DNA from: Stenogyne calaminthoides
Lineage: Eukaryota; Streptophyta; Magnoliopsida; Lamiales; Lamiaceae
DNA: 64,000 nt
Direction of reading: 5' to 3'
Assembly: GCA_037126765.1 (NCBI GenBank)
Contig: JBBCBC010000197.1
Span: forward strand, 1-64,000
Below, piece by piece: positions 35,529-48,500 of this stretch. The notes beneath the pieces were generated by a model. The model saw only the letters and a list, made by a program, of their open reading frames with translations. It ran no database searches and was not told the DNA's origin. Numbering within the stretch: position 1 is the stretch's first letter; each line of letters begins with the position of its first letter. Position numbers and translations under genes: made by a program.

Positions 35529-36224
35529 TCACACTAATATTATTTGGTCTTGGACAAATTGTTAAAATAGCCCTTAGAAAGGAAAGCTTATATTGATTGT
35601 AAAATAAGAAATGCCCAAGTCGGACAATAAGTTAAAAAGTCGATTGTCTAAAATAAGACTTAGACAGCGGTTTTGAAATGCAAGAAGATTACTTAGACAG
35701 CGGTTTTCAACCATTGTCCAAATTTTTCGGACAAGCGGTTTTCAACCGCTGTCTAATATATTTTTTTTTTTAAAAAATAATTTTTAAGCACGGACCCACC
35801 AAGATCTCATATATAGTTCACCAAGTTTCCCAATTAATTGAGACAATTATTCGCTCCCATGGAGGACCTAACACGGACCTTTCATATATAAGTCACCAAG
35901 TCTCCCAATTAATTGAAGAATTATTCGCTTCCCCGGGGGACCTAACACGGGACCTTAGGCGCTCGACGGGATCAATTCCGCCGGGCACTTGCTTTTCTTA
36001 CGTTTATTTAATGAAATTAATTCTATATGTTCTAAAAAATCATTTTTTTCTTACATTTTTTTTTTTTAAATTTTTATTTCAATTATCTTATTTATTAATT
36101 CAATCACATTTTTATATAATAATTTTTTTATATAAATTTAAATTTAAATTAAATTAAATTAAAATTATATTTTTTACTTGTAACTTTTTTTAACTACCTT
36201 TCTTTTAAACTTGTAATACTTTTC

Positions 36225-36655
36225 CTTCTAAACAATTAATACTTTTCTATCAAAATAAATAATATTTTTCTTTAAACAAGTAATACTTTTTCATCTAAAC
36301 AAAGTAATACTTTTCTTTAAACAAGTTATATCTTTCTATCTAAACAAGTAATATTTATCTATTTAAACAAGTAATACTTTTCTATCTAAACAAATAATAT
36401 TTTTCTATTTAAACAAGCAATACTTTTCTATCTAAATAAGTAATATTTTTCTTTAAACAGGTAATACTTTTTCATCTAAACAAGTAATATTTTTCTATTT
36501 AAACAAGCAATACTTTTCTATCTAAACAAGTAATATTTTTCTTTAAACAAGTTATATCTTTCTATCTAAACAAGTAATATTTTTCTATATAAACAAGTAA
36601 TATTTTTCTATTTAAACAAGTAATAGTACTTTCTATCTAAATAAGTAATACTTAG
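36225..36655. repeat. Minisatellite of AAACAAGTAATACTTTTCTATCT units
   Basis: About twenty units of 19-24 bp, each built on AAACAAGTAATA followed by TTTTTCTAT or TTTTTCTTT, lie in tandem. The unit resembles the internal word of the TATTAGTTG family read on the other strand (AAACAACTAATACTTTTC), so this array may have grown from a member of that family. It lies inside the CACTA element. Confidence 0.85.
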
Positions 36656-36955
36656 ACAAAAATTGAATTAATATATAAGAATATTAAATATTATAGATAT
36701 TAATTTATAAGAATTAATAGTGATACAAGTTCATCTATCATAATATTTAATGAACACAAAAAATTGCCCAGCGTCTACAGGAGTTGGACTTAAATCTTCT
36801 CAAATTCCAATTTCTATTGCACATTACAACATCATTTCTTCTTAAAAATTATAAACCAATTGAAGCTGAATTAAAGGATTCTTAAGTTAGGAAAAAGTAC
36901 TGTTAAAACATGGTGGAAAAAACAATTAGATCTACTTCCGAGCCAACTGAGATGC

Positions 36956-37130
36956 TTATGGAAATGATCCTACCACAAACGTGACTACTAACGCAAACAT
37001 CAACATAAATAAACCTAATGAGTACAAACTCCGAGCCAGTTTTTCCTTCGGTTGTTTCTTTAGTTTAGGATTGATGAGGCCATCCGTCAGTGCACAAATC
37101 GACGTAAGAGATGCCTTCATAATGTTTAAA
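36956..37130 (-). pseudogene. Terminal exon of an unidentified membrane protein, inside the CACTA element
   Basis: On the minus strand TTTGGTGCAG is followed by an open frame of 57 codons ending in TAA at 36,956: it begins ALNIMKASLTSICALTDG, continues NPKLKKQPKEKLARSLYS and ends in one hydrophobic segment (LGLFMLMFALVVTFVVG, then SFP). The upstream 50 bp looks like the 3' end of an intron. A basic stretch followed by a single C-terminal membrane segment would suit a tail-anchored protein. I do not recognise the family. Its position between CACTA ends suggests a captured gene piece; alternatively the transposon boundaries are wrong and it is the last exon of a resident gene. Confidence 0.5.
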
Positions 37131-37472
37131 GCCTGCACCAAATAAATAGAGTCTCGTCATGTCAACATATCAAAGCGTAATACAACAAAAAATACAAGCT
37201 TTACAAAAAAAAAAATAATAATTCACTTGGAGAGCGGTTATGAACCGGTCTCCAAGCTTTACCTTGGACAGCGGTTCAAAACCGCTCTCCAATCTGCCTT
37301 CGCACACCCGGTTATGAACCCATTTGTCTAAGTTTTTGATCTTGGAAATGGGTTTTTTTTTTTTTTTTTTTTTTTTTTAATAGAACCGCTCTCCAAGGGA
37401 CCGCTTGGAGAGCTATTCGAAAAAAGGGTTATCAAAGTGGAGCTCTCCAAGCTCAAATGTGTAGTAGTGTCA

Positions 37473-39480
37473 ACTGCAAAAATATTTTTTCACTATACAT
37501 AAACTTTAACAGGAAAACACACCTTTTAATAATTAATATTAAAATTTCGCGAACATAGGGTTTTTTATGGGCAGCCTCCTCCCCCTTTCTCCCTCTCCAA
37601 AAATCCATAATAGTGTTTATCCTTTCAAATATGTTCATTCATCGATATTAGTGGAGTTCTAGATCGAACCCTTAAAGAGTAGATTATCATTTAATTTTTT
37701 TAAGTTTTAAATTGTCTTTTATTTTGTAGGTATTAGATCTGAATTATCTGTTCAATCCTTGTGATAATTATATTACTCCATTGTCATCCGTCGCATTTCT
37801 TGATCGTGTATTTTGATTTCTCTCTTTTCTTTTTGAGAGCCTTTGATTCCTCTCCGAGTTGAAATTAAGTCTTTTGTTTAATGGATCTCTGAGTTGAGGG
37901 CTTCATTGTGTATTTTTAGTGTCAAGTGTATAACAACATAGGCATCGGAAATCAAATCATAGAAAGTAGTATTGGATCGCAGACAGAGTGTGGTGGATCG
38001 ATGAGTGAAACAATCTATAATAGGGATTGATGTCGGTGACTATATGATGAAGATATTTTATAAATTTATACTAAAGCAGCTTAGTGATTACGTTATTTGT
38101 TTTATTCGTAAAAAAGTCAATAATTTGGCTCATCATTTTATTGGGGCGTTTGGGTTATTTTCAAGTCTTTATTATTAAGTTGAGCCTCCAACTGCTATGA
38201 ACGACCTTTCTTGATATTTATTATTTTTGTAATTAAGTTATAAGAGTTGTTTTTTGTTTTAAAAAATAAAATAATAATTAATAGTACACTGTACATCCAT
38301 ACCTTCACTATCTTGTCACTTACATTTTTATGTTTAAGTGGGACATGCATAATTATTTGTACTTGGGATGAGCATTATTATGTAAAAATAAAAAATCATA
38401 AAATCGAACCGAACTAAAATTTTACTTCATTTAATTTGGTATTCGATTTGATTTGATTTGGTTTTGATTTTTATTTTCGATTTTGATTTTTAAGGTAAAA
38501 TTATGAATAATCGAAAATTGAACCAAAAATAATACACTCAATATAAATAATTTCGCTCTAGTTCATTTATTCATTTTCTAATTGAAATAATATACTATAT
38601 ATACACTATATGTTGATTGTTAACTTGTATATTAGTGCAGTACAATTGGGACTTTGTGTTGTGTTATTTGATTTTCGATTTTTGCAATAAAAAAATAGAT
38701 ACGTGCTTTTAAAAATTGTTTAGTTTCACAATGTTAAATAATTTATATTTTTTACCAAAAAAAATCGATTCGGATCAATTATGTAGTGAAATAGGTACGT
38801 TTCGATTAATTATAATAAATATTTTAATTATTACTATTTTGTTATTTCAATTGAATTCGATAACCGAGTAATCGAACGTCTACCCACATGGACAAACTCT
38901 GGATTTCCTATTTTTTTGCATTAATTTAATAAGCATCACTTGTAACTTTAATTTTAAAAAGTTGATACACAGGCAGGTTCGAATCCTCTCCTGTAAGTTG
39001 ATCCCAAATTTTAAATACCAATTAGTATTTCTTTTTCGCCCTGAATTTCTTCTCAATGCAACGCCCTTTCTTTTATTTCTGCTCCAAGCTTTCAAACTCA
39101 CTTAAATTTTATACAAGAAAATAAATTTTGAGCACTACTTCCTATATTCATTTCTCTCTGAAAGGAAAGGAATAAAAAATGAAGTATAATTGGAGACGAC
39201 ATGCACAGTAAAATACGGTATAAAAATAAAGAGCAATAAAATATTATTGTCGTTATAAACTGGACAAATTGCAAAAAACAGAAGTTACAAATATTATTGT
39301 CGTTATAGAGTGCACAAATTTCAATTGTTAATGTAATGGCTCAGCACCTACAACATTAATATGTACATTAATAAAATATCAAAATGTCCATCTCTTAAAA
39401 AAGCAAGCCATGAGGTTTATAATACTTTTATACTAGGGTGGTCTGCACTCGGATTATACATCTTACTAGTCATTGACAAT
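37473..39480. other. AT-rich intergenic stretch between the CACTA element and U2AF65
   Basis: About 2 kb without a gene I can support. It contains simple sequence (GATTTGATTTGATTTGGTTTTG near 38,440 in shortened form, CGATTTTGATTT) and chance open frames without motifs (37,453-37,638 and 38,880-39,101 minus). The part next to 39,522 should hold the 3' untranslated region of U2AF65. Confidence 0.4.
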
Positions 39481-39521
39481 ATTCAAAATAACATTTAAAA
39501 ATGATTTTTGGCAACTGAATG

Positions 39522-42500
39522 TCAAGCAGCATAATCCCCATCGTAATATTTGTCTTCTGGGTAATAAAAAGTCATCACAGTATTGCCACCGAATTTTCGG
39601 CCGCTGAGAGCGCTCTTCGCCTTGGTACAACCACCAGTATCGGAGTATTCCAAGAATACCTGTAATTTATCTCATCAAGGATACCGGGATAATCAATCTA
39701 ACTCATAAAAGTAAGAAATCGGAAACTGTTTTTTGTGTGTGTTTGCACTCTCTATTTTATAGATGAGAAGTGTTTTTTTTTTTAAGTTTCAAGACAACTT
39801 TTTCAAATTTTAAGTGTTTTTCACTATTCATTAGTGTTCTAAAACATGCCCTTTAACGTTAAACTTTGTGATTTTCTTTCCTCAGATTCACTTAGGCTCC
39901 ATTTGGATGGATGGATTTGGAAATCCATGGATTTCACACACAAATCATACTCTCTAATGGATTTACAAACAACTTAAATTTGAGAGTTTAGGAAAGAGAG
40001 TGAAGGAGGAGAGTGGGAAGGGTAGAGATGAGGATTTTCACAAATGACTAGGTTTTGATGAGGATTTAAAATCCCTCCATTTTAAACTAGACTCTCAAAT
40101 CTAAGTATTTGTAAATCCATTGGAGAGTGATAATTTTTGTGTGAAATCCATGGATTTCACATCCATCCATCCAAATGGAGCCTTGTTTTTAAATGGCATT
40201 AGCTGTTTTACTAAAAGGTATTAGTTGATCAGAATTAACTGTTATCACTGAACAATATTAGTTGTGCACCAGTTGCATGGTGCACCCAAGTGTTGCTCAA
40301 CTTAATTGGTAATAGAAATGAATTTCAAGAGTCTCCATTCCTATACGAGACTCCAAATTCTTCATACTGAATCCTCTTTCCAAGTAAATTAATACAGTAT
40401 CAACTATACTATGATTATGCAAATTAAATCAGCATATTTCAGATATCAATAGAAAATACAATGAATTGAGTTTCTCTGTACCTTTCCAACACCTTCACTG
40501 TGGGCAACATTTGGAGCAGGGCGAGGAATGACAATATTAATCAACTCTCCTGCAATTTCACAAAGAGATAGCACATTCACATAGTCAAGAGGTGAACATA
40601 AGTTGGAAGAATGAGGACCACAGAAGTAGCAGCAAATGTAATATCTCCAACTCCCTCCAACGCAATTTAATTGTCATTTAAAGATGTTTTACACGGATCA
40701 AGAATGTCATTAAATAACAATGAATATATGTGATGTGACATTTTTACACTTTTGTTTACCTACATGGAGTAAATTTGCTTAGTTAAGCATTCTATCACAA
40801 AAAACAAGTAGAATGGCAAAATTGGAATATACTATTTAATTCTCCTAAATTAGTGCAAAATGGTGTGTGGTTGTTTCGGGATTTAATTAGGACATGATTT
40901 AACTTTATATATAATTAATGTGCAAGAGTGTGTGATGTTGTATTGTTATATTATTTTTTTATTGTAATTTTAATGATTGAATGATTGTGTAATGATTAGT
41001 GTGTTTAATTGGAACCTATAAAACTGAGAATAAAATGTGAAAAGTAGAAAGACCTATAATATAACTAACTAAAAAAACCACTTTATCCCCTCAAATACTA
41101 ATAAACAATTCATAAATTAAATAATCGTATCTATAGTAAACGTCCAAACGAGTGTGAGGCGGAGGGAGTATAAAAGAAGACTAAAGTGGGAATAAGAAAA
41201 CTATATTTGCACTAATGGTACATTGTATTATAATGGAGAAAAAAGGATATGAGTAGGGTTTATAGGTATTTGTAGGTACGATCATGTTCTTAAAAACCGG
41301 TTCAAAAATTCCATGTAGAAGCAGTCTAGATTTTGAAATCCCAAATCTGGTTTTGTAATCCTAAATCAAACATTACCCAATAGAAGCTTCAATTCTTAAA
41401 AAGTAAAACGAACATAAAGCATGATAAAGCTAAGAGGTGAATTATATACCAAATTTTCGGCATTCTTCCCTCATATCTTCAAGGATTTCTTCATATTCTC
41501 CATCATCCATCAATTCATCAGTAGTAACAACCTTGATGTAACCAAGAATGTGTTTCAGCAAGAGCAACACTTAAAAAACAACCATTTTTAGAAAATTCAT
41601 TAAAAAGAAAAAAAAAAAAAGGTGGAAGGCAAAAGTACCTCAGTTAAGCACAAAATTTTGGTTGGAATTTTCATACTCACAGGGGGCTCAATTCCACCAA
41701 CTGGAAGATTCATCTCTCCAGCTCCCAGAACCATTTTCTAGAACACAAAGTAATAATTAGGAAAGTAAGATAAAAACCAAAAAAATTACGAGGCATAAAA
41801 CTGAAATCAGTAGTCAAGAACATAAAACCTGCATTGCTATATATGTTGCTGTGCCTGAGCTAGTATATTCTCCTGCTCAGATTTCAACTGCCCACTTTTA
41901 AAAGATAGCAACAAAACAAGTCAGAGTCAACTTTAAACATTATCTCTATAAAATGAGGTTAACATTATATCACAAGTCACCTAGTTATAACAAAAATGAC
42001 TGATGATGAACATGAAATTGATGTACAAAAGATATTCAACAAAGTCTAATGTAAACAAGTTTTACCGTGCTAGATTTTGTGTGTATTTTTTAAACAGTTT
42101 TAGTTGTTTCATTGAAAGGTAGTAGTCTGATAGTATTAGTAGTTTCATTAAAAAAGTATTAGTTTTTTACCAATAAAGTGATAGTTGCAAACTAAATTGC
42201 ACGGTAAAAACTGTTTTTACATGAGACCAACTCGTGATATTCTAATTTATTTATTTATTTTCTATTATTTCTTTATTTACCTATCCTTCTCTCTTCTACT
42301 TTTTTTGGGGGTGGAGGGTGTAAAGCAACTATTCCTTGAAGAAAATCTATGAAATAGTTGAAAATACAAATCTTGCAAATTCTGTGATAAATAAAGGGCA
42401 TCAATTCAAAGAAGAGCCACCTGATGGTTGCACCATTTAACAGTGAGTGTTTTATCTCCCACTTTTAGACCATTCAGAGCAGCACAAGCAATATCAGTAA

Positions 42501-45500
42501 TAGATGGATCCTGAATCAAACAAAGGCGGTTTGCAGAAGTAACATGAGCAGGTAAGGAGAAATAAGTCAAACCACTTAGAAGAGTCAGAATCCAGCACAT
42601 TAACAAAATTAAAGGAATATTGTCAATTCAGGGCCGAAAGTTGCTAAACTATCAATTTGGAATCTGAAAGATTTTTCATATCAATCGAGACCGTAAAATT
42701 AGGAAACTATCAATGTGGGGTCTGAAAGACTTATAAATATTAAGACCATGTTGGCATCTTATACTTTATTATCCTTATTTATTAATGTAAATCATTAATT
42801 TTTTATTTTTACTTTCATTTCTTATTTTTTCCACTTTCAAGTGAAATTAATTACTCCATATCTTTTTTTTTTTTTTATTGTGATTTATAAAAATATTGTT
42901 GGATAACTAGAAAATATAAGATGTCAAACATGGTCTTAGAATGTGAGTCCTATATTCGTAGTTTCTACCTTTTTCAGTCCCGTGATGGTTTTCTATTTTC
43001 AGGCATAATTTTACAGTTTACTGTTCTTCAAGCCCAGACTTAATAAAACTCCTAAAAAAAAACATACAGGTCATATAATTCCATAAATTCATATCATTCA
43101 GAATGTCATAAAGATATAAGTTTTACAAAAAAACAATTGTGGTCTAGACAAATTAGTTGCTATTAAACAAGTTTACAAACAAAATAGAATTTTTTTTTCA
43201 TAAGCTTACTGCTCAAGCACAACAAGTATTCTACCAACAAATGTGCATACCTTTGTACATGCAGAAACCATAACCTTTAGAATTTCCAGTGTCTCTATCT
43301 TTAACAAGGTCAAAGCCCGCTAAAGGGTCTACAATTGATCAATGGGAACATCAAACCGGATATACCATATTTGTTAAAAATGAGCTGTTTCAGAGTTATT
43401 ACAACAGCTGGATTATTTAACAAGGAATCATAAATACTAAATTATCATACCCAAAACTCTCCAACAACTCTTTTATCTGAATTTCAGAAAAATAGTAGGG
43501 CACCCCGCCAAGAAATATACGATCAGTTCCCTCAGCTTCACCAGACATGCTATCAATAGAACACAAATGAGAAGAAATCCTATATGAAATAAAATGCATA
43601 GCACTGACAACAAATAACAAACTATTATACAGAAGCATTGAGTAATCGATTCATTGCAAAGGTTATAACTCAAAAAATTGAGGTGAAAGGCCCTTCAGAA
43701 CAATTAGAGAGTAAAAATCAGCTGACAATTGGAAGTTATAGCATCATAAAAATTATTCTTGCAGCATAGATTGCAAACAGATACAAGCCATCATTTGCAC
43801 AGAACACAACTTGGTGCAGAAGTTTAGCTGTAATTAACTCTTTCCCCCAAATTATAAGAGGATGGCTAAAATTAGTGATATTCAGCTGGGAAAAAACCTT
43901 AAAGCTAATCATGACAAGATCGAATGGACAAAAAGCAGATCATATTAACTGCATCTTCGATTATGTTAAAAAAGCGAGTATAATAACTTGGACAAGTAAT
44001 TTAATTTAATAATCTTCACACAAACCCAATCGCGCCCATCAGACAAGTAAATTTTGTAAAATGGACTGCTTAAAGCAGCTGTGAGTGGTACCAATACAGG
44101 GGGTCAAACCAATACCTACAGATTGACTTTAAAGTTAAAATAATAGGATCACTCATTTCATTGTCAAATTGTTTCTCACCTTAGGGGGCGTTTGGTAGCC
44201 CAGTGAGATAAACCCACCGACTGGGCCGACAAATACCCAAGCCCAGATAAAGTCAATTTTAGATTAGGTAGTGGGTGTTTGGTAGGAAATTTGGTTGCCC
44301 ACGATTTGGTGCAAAACATGAGTAGGGTTTAGTAGAAAATGACCACATTACCCTTACTAAATTTATTATATTACAATTTTATCCTGTTTCAATTATATAC
44401 GAGAAAGTGGCAGATCACTGTATTGTTTTTTTTATGTGAATGAATTTCGCGTTCATATTCATCGGATCCCGATCCAAAAATATTTTGAGAGACGACGAGA
44501 TCTGACAGCATCGACTAACTCCATCACAACTTGAATCAATCACAACACTCCTGTATTTTTTTTTCTGTCTAGGTATTCTTCTGTTATTTGTTGTATTTGT
44601 GCATCTTTCTGTTCTTGAAACCTACTATAAATCCCATAAAACTCAAACCCATACCGCACACCAACATACACTCCACTCGATGGAAACAACCCTTTCAAAA
44701 AACCCCAAATCCACATTCGAGAATAGAGATACAGACGATCTGGTCAATGAACAAAAAAAAATTATTTCATGGAAACCCTAATTTTGGATGTCGCGAAACA
44801 AGGACAAAGACATAGATACAGACGGAGATTGTTCGACCACGAAGAGACAACCGATTTCGTTGAAAAAAACAAACGATTTCGATGAAAAAAAACAAATGAT
44901 TTTGTAAACCAAGAATGAAGAATACCTGGAGTCGTGTTTCAGAATGAGTGTTCTACCCACTGAATATGACGGTGGTCCATAGAATCCAAATGAAAATGAT
45001 AGATGAATAAAGGAACGGTTTATGTTTATATATACGAGGGGCTTTTTTGGGATTTCATACCGTACAACTCTGATTTAAAATCGGATCTAAAACGGTGAGA
45101 TAGTTCGGCCAAAGACGCACAGTAAATAAGCGCGGGCTTGGGTCGTGGGCCTCTGAGATTAATTAAACTGGGCTACCAAAACACCCATCAGCCCACGATT
45201 AGAGTCCGATATCGCGCGTAGTCTGGGCTACCAAACGCACACTTAGATACTTATCTGTCTGTATAGAGTTCAGCTTACCAATCCACCAGAACAAAGCTAC
45301 TAAACTGTAAAATTGACTAGCAAATTCATAGATAAATGCATAGGCCGGCAGGTGAAAGGAACCGCCAAGTGAAAAAACGAAAAATAAATAAAAAGTTAGT
45401 CAGTGTGGCCACTTACCCAGGTGTAAGTCCAGCAGCAGCTAAATTAAGATAAGGACTAGGTTGACTAGGACCAAGTGGTGCTGCAACAGTAGGGTTATAG

Positions 45501-48500
45501 TCTGTAGGTCTTCGAACTCTCACAGAGACACCCTAGTATAAACGCAGAAAAAGGTTAAGAGTAGAAATACCTAAGTTTTAAATATACAGCAACAAAAACC
45601 ATAGCCTTTATCCCAGTATTTGGGGTAAGCCACATGATTCATTTTGTAATTGTGTTCAATCGAGGGAGGCACGTGCTCTCGTTAATATTAAGACATAGCA
45701 TGTCTTTTCCTAATAGTTTATTTCTAAGTCTTTTTACCTCAATTTTAAAGATATATTTATGTGCTGTGTGTTTGCGTGAGGATTCCAGGACACATTAAAC
45801 ATAGTAGAATAAATTGTAACATCAATGGTAGAGAGGGAAATAGTGGGCATAAATGTTGAACCACTGGGAAAATGCAGGCAAGTATGGAAACTGTTTACCA
45901 CATACACTAACAGATGAAATTAAAAAGTTTAATTTCTGACCCATATTGCAATTATAAATGAGACGGAAGTTTTTACTTTCAAGTTGAGAAAATGCTGTGC
46001 TTTGACACCTAGCTTAATTATTTGATACTCCCCTCGTTTCATAATAAGGGTCGTTTTAGAAAAAAAAATCAAATTAAGGAAATCAATTTTTGACATATTT
46101 ACCCTCAGTCAATCTTAATATATAAATTCTAAAAGATATCCTTAATTTTTTTTTAGAAAAAAAGGATCTTTTAGGGATATATATGGGGGCAAATTAAGTA
46201 AATATGGCTGAAATGACACTTAATTTGATAAAAAAAAACCCTTAACATGAACAAAACTGCAGCTCTTAAGAGTTTAAAGCATAATTTTCTTGTTGAAGTG
46301 GAAAATCCTGTTGTTTCCGGTAATACAGCAAAACAGTGAATTCTTGAAATGTAAAACCAGGACCGAAGTCCAACACTGCTAAATAAAAGATGGATAAACA
46401 AAGGATAAGCTCAGCATACCTCGAAAACAATTCCATCAAGTGCCATCGCATTACTTGCCTCTTCTACAGTTCTCATCTCCACAAATGCAAACTTCTTTTC
46501 ATGATTAATGTACACATTCACAACTGCATCACCTGATATGCAAACATTTATAGGTTATCTTGGTGATACGAAACCAAGAGGCCTAGATACATAACATTGT
46601 GCCTTAAACAAGAAAATGCCACAAACCAGGACCAGCAGAGTTTCCACCAATTGCAGTCATAACATGACTGAAAAATGTCGCGATAGTCTGCATAAAATTA
46701 AACAACTAAAGTAAGATATGCTACTAAAAAATCTGCAATATTAATGCCCAAGAACTTTCAGAAACACAAACTGATAAAAAACATAAAAACAATACATTTG
46801 CATTCATTTTCAAGACTATGGCACGATTTCCCAAGGACTACATACTGAAAAATATATGGTATGGAAAGGTGAAATGACAAGAAATCAATACAACCCAATG
46901 ATGGAGAAGTCTGTCAATCATGTACCTGCTCATTAGCTAACGGTGGAAGGCCACCAACATACACTCTACGCCAAGATGCCTTGTAGCCTAAAAAGTAGTC
47001 ATCTAAATCATTAAAAAAAAGTTCATCTAGGGAGGACATGTTCAAGAAAAATACATAAATCATCAAGCATCACCAAGTTACCTGCTGAGTCATAACTTGA
47101 ATTGGCAAGCACGGCAGAACCTAACTGGTTAACCTAACAACAAACAGTCACGTTTTAAAAGATGATGATTGAAAAGGTTAACCTAACAACAAAACAGTCA
47201 CGTTTTAAAAAGATGATGATTGAAAACACACAGAAAAAGAACATTATGGGAATATCATGAAAAGCCGTAAAAACAATCCAATGATCTGATATACCTGAGT
47301 AGTCTCAGAAGTAAGAATGTTTTGCATCACTCCAGATGCTGCTTGAGGAATCATGGGAGCTCCAGCTACATGTTCTTTATGATTAAAGATAAAAGAGAAC
47401 ATGATATCAACCACAATTTCAAATATAAACATGAAGATATGCTGCCAAAACACAAAATGAAAGTTTGGCATTGTGACATAAAGCATGGAAATTTACAAAA
47501 CGGCCATACTGACTTGAGGGATCAGTTTATTAAAAGTATAGAGAAAGCCTATTCTTACCTAGGGCTGTATACCATTCAGATTATATAATATGAAATAATA
47601 TTCACCACTGCATCTGCCTTACAGTTCAAGTCACAAATAACAATAGTTGCAGTTGAAGATGAAAAGGTCCAGCTATTGGAGCATCAGTTCCTCGCTCGCA
47701 AATATTCTACATCCCTCACACCCATGAGATGCATAGCGCATTTTTGCCTTCTTAACGAACGGTGACAAATCAAAAGAAGAAACCACACACAACAGCCAAC
47801 AACATAATGATGGATTTAGTAAAAATACTCAACGACTAACAAAAAAGATATGTAAAAACCAAAACATATATGATGCCATAAAGAAAAGAAAAAACTAAGG
47901 AAGCAATTCAATCCAAGATCTTTTCATATGCAGCCAGAACATGTGTACATGCTAACCTGAAGGACTTTGCAAAGAAGAAGCAGCAGCAGCAGCAGATGGA
48001 GCCACATCAAATCCACTGGTTCGCTTGCTGTCAACAAGATAAAAATGCCAAGATGATTAATTGAACAAAATTTAGAGATATATTACAGAGACTTGATTTT
48101 TTCAGTCAGAGGATTTGGGGGGAAAAGCCAGCAACATCCATGGACAAGGAAGGTAAACATCAGTCGGACTCTCGTGATTTTTCATGCAGCTAGGAAAGGG
48201 AACTGAAAAATACACAATACACTAAGAGGTGTAACTACAAAAACCTGCACAGAGAATTATGATACCAGTTCACAGCACATACGTGAAGAGCAATATCATT
48301 TTGATTCTGTCCATGTGGCATAGGCAACTTTGACAAAAGGACTCAATAAACATAATTATAACACCATATAATAGGCATACTATATTTAAAATTTCGAGAA
48401 ATTAAGACCTGCAGATACAGATTCAACTCAGAAAACATAGCTTCTAGCTATTGAATCTCCTTCCATAATAAGGTAAATTTGACTGAGGTGTAGGTTACCT

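Larger units (their letters stand above)
35532..37469. mobile_element. Non-autonomous CACTA (En/Spm) transposon carrying a host-like exon
   Basis: The left end reads CACTAATATTATTTGGTCTT and the right end, on the minus strand, CACTACTACACATTTGAGCT; both continue with TTGGA. They are flanked by TCA (35,529-35,531 and 37,470-37,472), a 3-bp target-site duplication as expected for CACTA elements. Subterminal repeats of the type TTAGACAGCGGTTTT, TTGGAGAGCGGTT and their inverses cluster at 35,650-35,760 and 37,225-37,460. No transposase is present. Inside are a duplicated 90-bp segment (35,790-35,955), an AT-rich minisatellite (36,225-36,655), an apparent coding exon (37,130-36,956, minus) and a T-run (37,353-37,378). 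Confidence 0.8.

Noticed and set aside
38960..39000. GGTTCGAATCC, identical to the B-box/T-loop of a tRNA gene
   Set aside because: The bases around it do not form a T-stem, no A-box or acceptor stem is found upstream, so neither a tRNA nor a tRNA-derived SINE can be supported.
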